This document shows, in pieces, positions 5,299 to 6,412 of a stretch of DNA of 6,412 nt. Every line of letters begins with the position of its first letter. The stretch's first letter is position 1. Location: assembly GCA_947165795.1 (NCBI GenBank), contig CAMVBP010000117.1, positions 1-6,412 on the forward strand, given 5' to 3'. Origin of the DNA: an uncultured Treponema sp. (GTDB taxonomy: Bacteria > Spirochaetota > Spirochaetia > Treponematales > Treponemataceae). A program made the translations under genes and the position numbers. The notes under the pieces were generated by a model, which saw nothing but the letters and a program-made list of their open reading frames with translations, had not been told where the DNA came from and ran no database searches.

Positions 5299-6219
5299 AT
5301 GAAAAGATTTTTACTTAAACTTTTTATTTTGTTTGTATTATTCAATTTATTTGTTTTTACAATATTTATGATAGTTTCGCCTCAATATACAAATTCATAT
5401 ACAGGAGCTTTCATTGATAAAATGAAAATTCTTGATTCAATACAGGAGCCGAAAATAATCCTTGTAGGAAATTCGAATGTAGCTTTTGGATTTAAATCTG
5501 AAATGATAGAAAAAGAATTTAATATGCCTGTTGTAAATTTAGGCTTACATGGTGGGCTCGGAAATAGTTTTCATCAAAGAATGGCTCTTTATAATTTGCA
5601 TGAAGGAGATATAATTATTATTAATCATTTGACTTATGATGATTATAATGAAGATATACTGCAACCTGATCTAGCTTTGATTACAATAGAAAATCATTTG
5701 AAATATTGGAAAGTATTAAGATTTAAGGATTACCCTGCAATCCTTAAAAATTTACAGAATTATATTTTTAAATGTATTGATAAAAAAGTTAATTCATCTG
5801 ATATAGAAGATCCAGAACCTTCTGCCTATAAAAGAAGTTCATTTAATAAATATGGAGATAATTGTTTTTTTGGAGAGGAGTATTCTGAGAATTCAGAGAT
5901 TTATAGCTTGCCAGTTATTGGTGATAAAAATATAAATGATCTGAATAAATATATAAAATATTGTGAGAAACATGGAGTAACAGTTCTGATTGCTGGATAT
6001 CCAATTATTGATGATGGTGATAAATTTGATTTTACGCCTTATATTTCTTTTCAAGAAGAATTGAAACGAAAAGTAAAATGTCCAGTCATATCAGATTTTA
6101 AAGATTATGTTTTTTATAAAGATTTGTTTGCTGATTGTAATATGCATTTGAATTCAAAAGGAGCAACAAAAAGAACCGAGCAATTAATAAAAGATTTGAA
6201 AAAATATCTGAAGAAATAA
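5299..6219 (+). CDS. Membrane-anchored SGNH-hydrolase-like protein, partner of the MBOAT
   Basis: A 306-residue protein with a basic N terminus and one hydrophobic segment (about 5-26), read as a signal anchor placing the rest outside the cytoplasm. The first catalytic block is IILVGNSNVAFGF (53-65), with S59 as the expected nucleophile and N58 replacing the Asp of the classical GDS motif. VVNLGLHGG (78-86) fits block II. The C-terminal DCNMHLNSKGA (279-289) supplies the Asp/His pair D279 and H283. This layout matches the SGNH-like proteins encoded beside MBOAT acyltransferases (compare DltD, PatB, AlgJ/AlgX), which accept or transfer the acyl group onto the glycan. Overall similarity to any one of these cannot be judged by eye; an esterase role is the alternative. 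It is 15 nt downstream of the MBOAT gene and equally AT-rich. The centre (about 125-215) has no motif I recognise. Confidence 0.8.
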   Translation: MKRFLLKLFILFVLFNLFVFTIFMIVSPQYTNSYTGAFIDKMKILDSIQEPKIILVGNSNVAFGFKSEMIEKEFNMPVVNLGLHGGLGNSFHQRMALYNLHEGDIIIINHLTYDDYNEDILQPDLALITIENHLKYWKVLRFKDYPAILKNLQNYIFKCIDKKVNSSDIEDPEPSAYKRSSFNKYGDNCFFGEEYSENSEIYSLPVIGDKNINDLNKYIKYCEKHGVTVLIAGYPIIDDGDKFDFTPYISFQEELKRKVKCPVISDFKDYVFYKDLFADCNMHLNSKGATKRTEQLIKDLKKYLKK

Positions 6220-6228
6220 TTTAAACAG

Positions 6229-6252
6229 AGCTAAATATAAATGGCTATTTTT
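6229..6252 (+). terminator. Possible weak terminator after the SGNH-like gene
   Basis: AGCTA (6229-6233) pairs with TGGCT (6242-6246), with one G-U, around an 8-nt loop and is followed by ATTTTT. The stem is short and the call is tentative; the position, 10 nt after the stop, is suitable. Confidence 0.35.
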
Positions 6253-6322
6253 CAGAAAACTTATTTTCGTATTTTCATAACATTGGATAATCTAATCGGC
6301 TTATATCAAATAATACCTGTAA

Positions 6323-6351
6323 TTGTGCAATTCACCTTTTTTCGTTATACT
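6323..6351 (+). promoter_or_regulatory. Candidate promoter of the purB-like gene
   Basis: TATACT (6346-6351, five of six to the -10 consensus) lies exactly 17 bp downstream of TTGTGC (6323-6328, a weak -35). The -10 ends 6 nt before the ATG at 6358, so the expected transcription start falls on or next to the start codon. No Shine-Dalgarno sequence is present, consistent with a leaderless transcript. Confidence 0.45.
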
Positions 6352-6357
6352 TCATTT

Positions 6358-6412
6358 ATGGAAACACGAAACATTTTTGAAAACCTTTCTTGTATCGATC
6401 ACAGATACTCAT
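6358..6412 (+). CDS. purB: Partial gene, N terminus resembling adenylosuccinate lyase (PurB)
   Basis: An ATG at 6358 opens a frame that runs off the right edge after 18 codons: METRNIFENLSCIDHRYS. The pattern of a short lead followed by LSxxDxRYS resembles the conserved N terminus of adenylosuccinate lyases (compare the SPLDGRY of many bacterial PurB proteins). PurB makes fumarate in two steps of purine biosynthesis, cleaving SAICAR and adenylosuccinate. The call rests on a very short stretch and no catalytic residue is in view. A well-spaced promoter just upstream supports a real gene start. It appears to be a separate transcription unit from the SGNH-like gene. Confidence 0.5.
   Translation, partial: METRNIFENLSCIDHRYS

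Noticed and set aside
5287..6372. 9-bp direct repeat ACACGAAAC at 5287-5295 and 6364-6372 as possible attachment sites
   Set aside because: It is short, one copy lies at the SGNH-like start and the other inside the purB-like gene, and neither bounds the AT-rich block.
1..6412. CRISPR arrays, tRNA or rRNA genes, insertion sequences, transposases
   Set aside because: I searched by eye and found no spaced repeats, cloverleaf-like sequence or transposase motifs.

Overview
The window reads as a stretch of bacterial chromosome, most likely from a spirochaete of the genus Treponema or a close relative. That assignment is inference from the AT-rich coding, the protein character and the gene mix; no rRNA or other decisive marker is present. 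Genes are tightly packed, with no gene-free stretch over 300 bases.

Left part (1-1510), plus strand: the 3' end of an S1-domain RNA-binding protein (probably ribosomal protein S1), then a GNAT acetyltransferase 2 nt later, then an intact metallo-beta-lactamase-fold hydrolase 5 nt after that. The run looks like an operon and ends at a small hairpin with a T9 tract. Middle part (1547-3284): rlmE (23S rRNA 2'-O-methyltransferase) followed by a membrane-anchored two-LysM/M23 peptidoglycan hydrolase, closed by a weak terminator. These are ordinary housekeeping-type genes of moderate GC.

Right part (3305-6219): base composition drops sharply. A minus-strand XRE-family regulator is divergent from a plus-strand pair made of an AlgI/DltB-like MBOAT membrane O-acyltransferase and a membrane-anchored SGNH-like protein. 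In characterised systems such pairs move acyl groups across the membrane and attach them to an extracytoplasmic glycan. The 101-bp divergent intergenic region is packed with GATA-core half-sites (TGATAGT and inverse), an 11-bp perfect inverted repeat next to the MBOAT start, and a separate palindrome TTACACTTGTGTAA. I read this as a self-contained, regulator-controlled cell-surface acylation cassette, possibly acquired by transfer. It is the most interesting part of the window.

Right edge: after a 138-bp intergenic region, the first 18 codons of a gene resembling the N terminus of adenylosuccinate lyase (purB) begin at 6358. Its likely -10 box lies only 6 nt upstream of the ATG, which suggests a leaderless mRNA.
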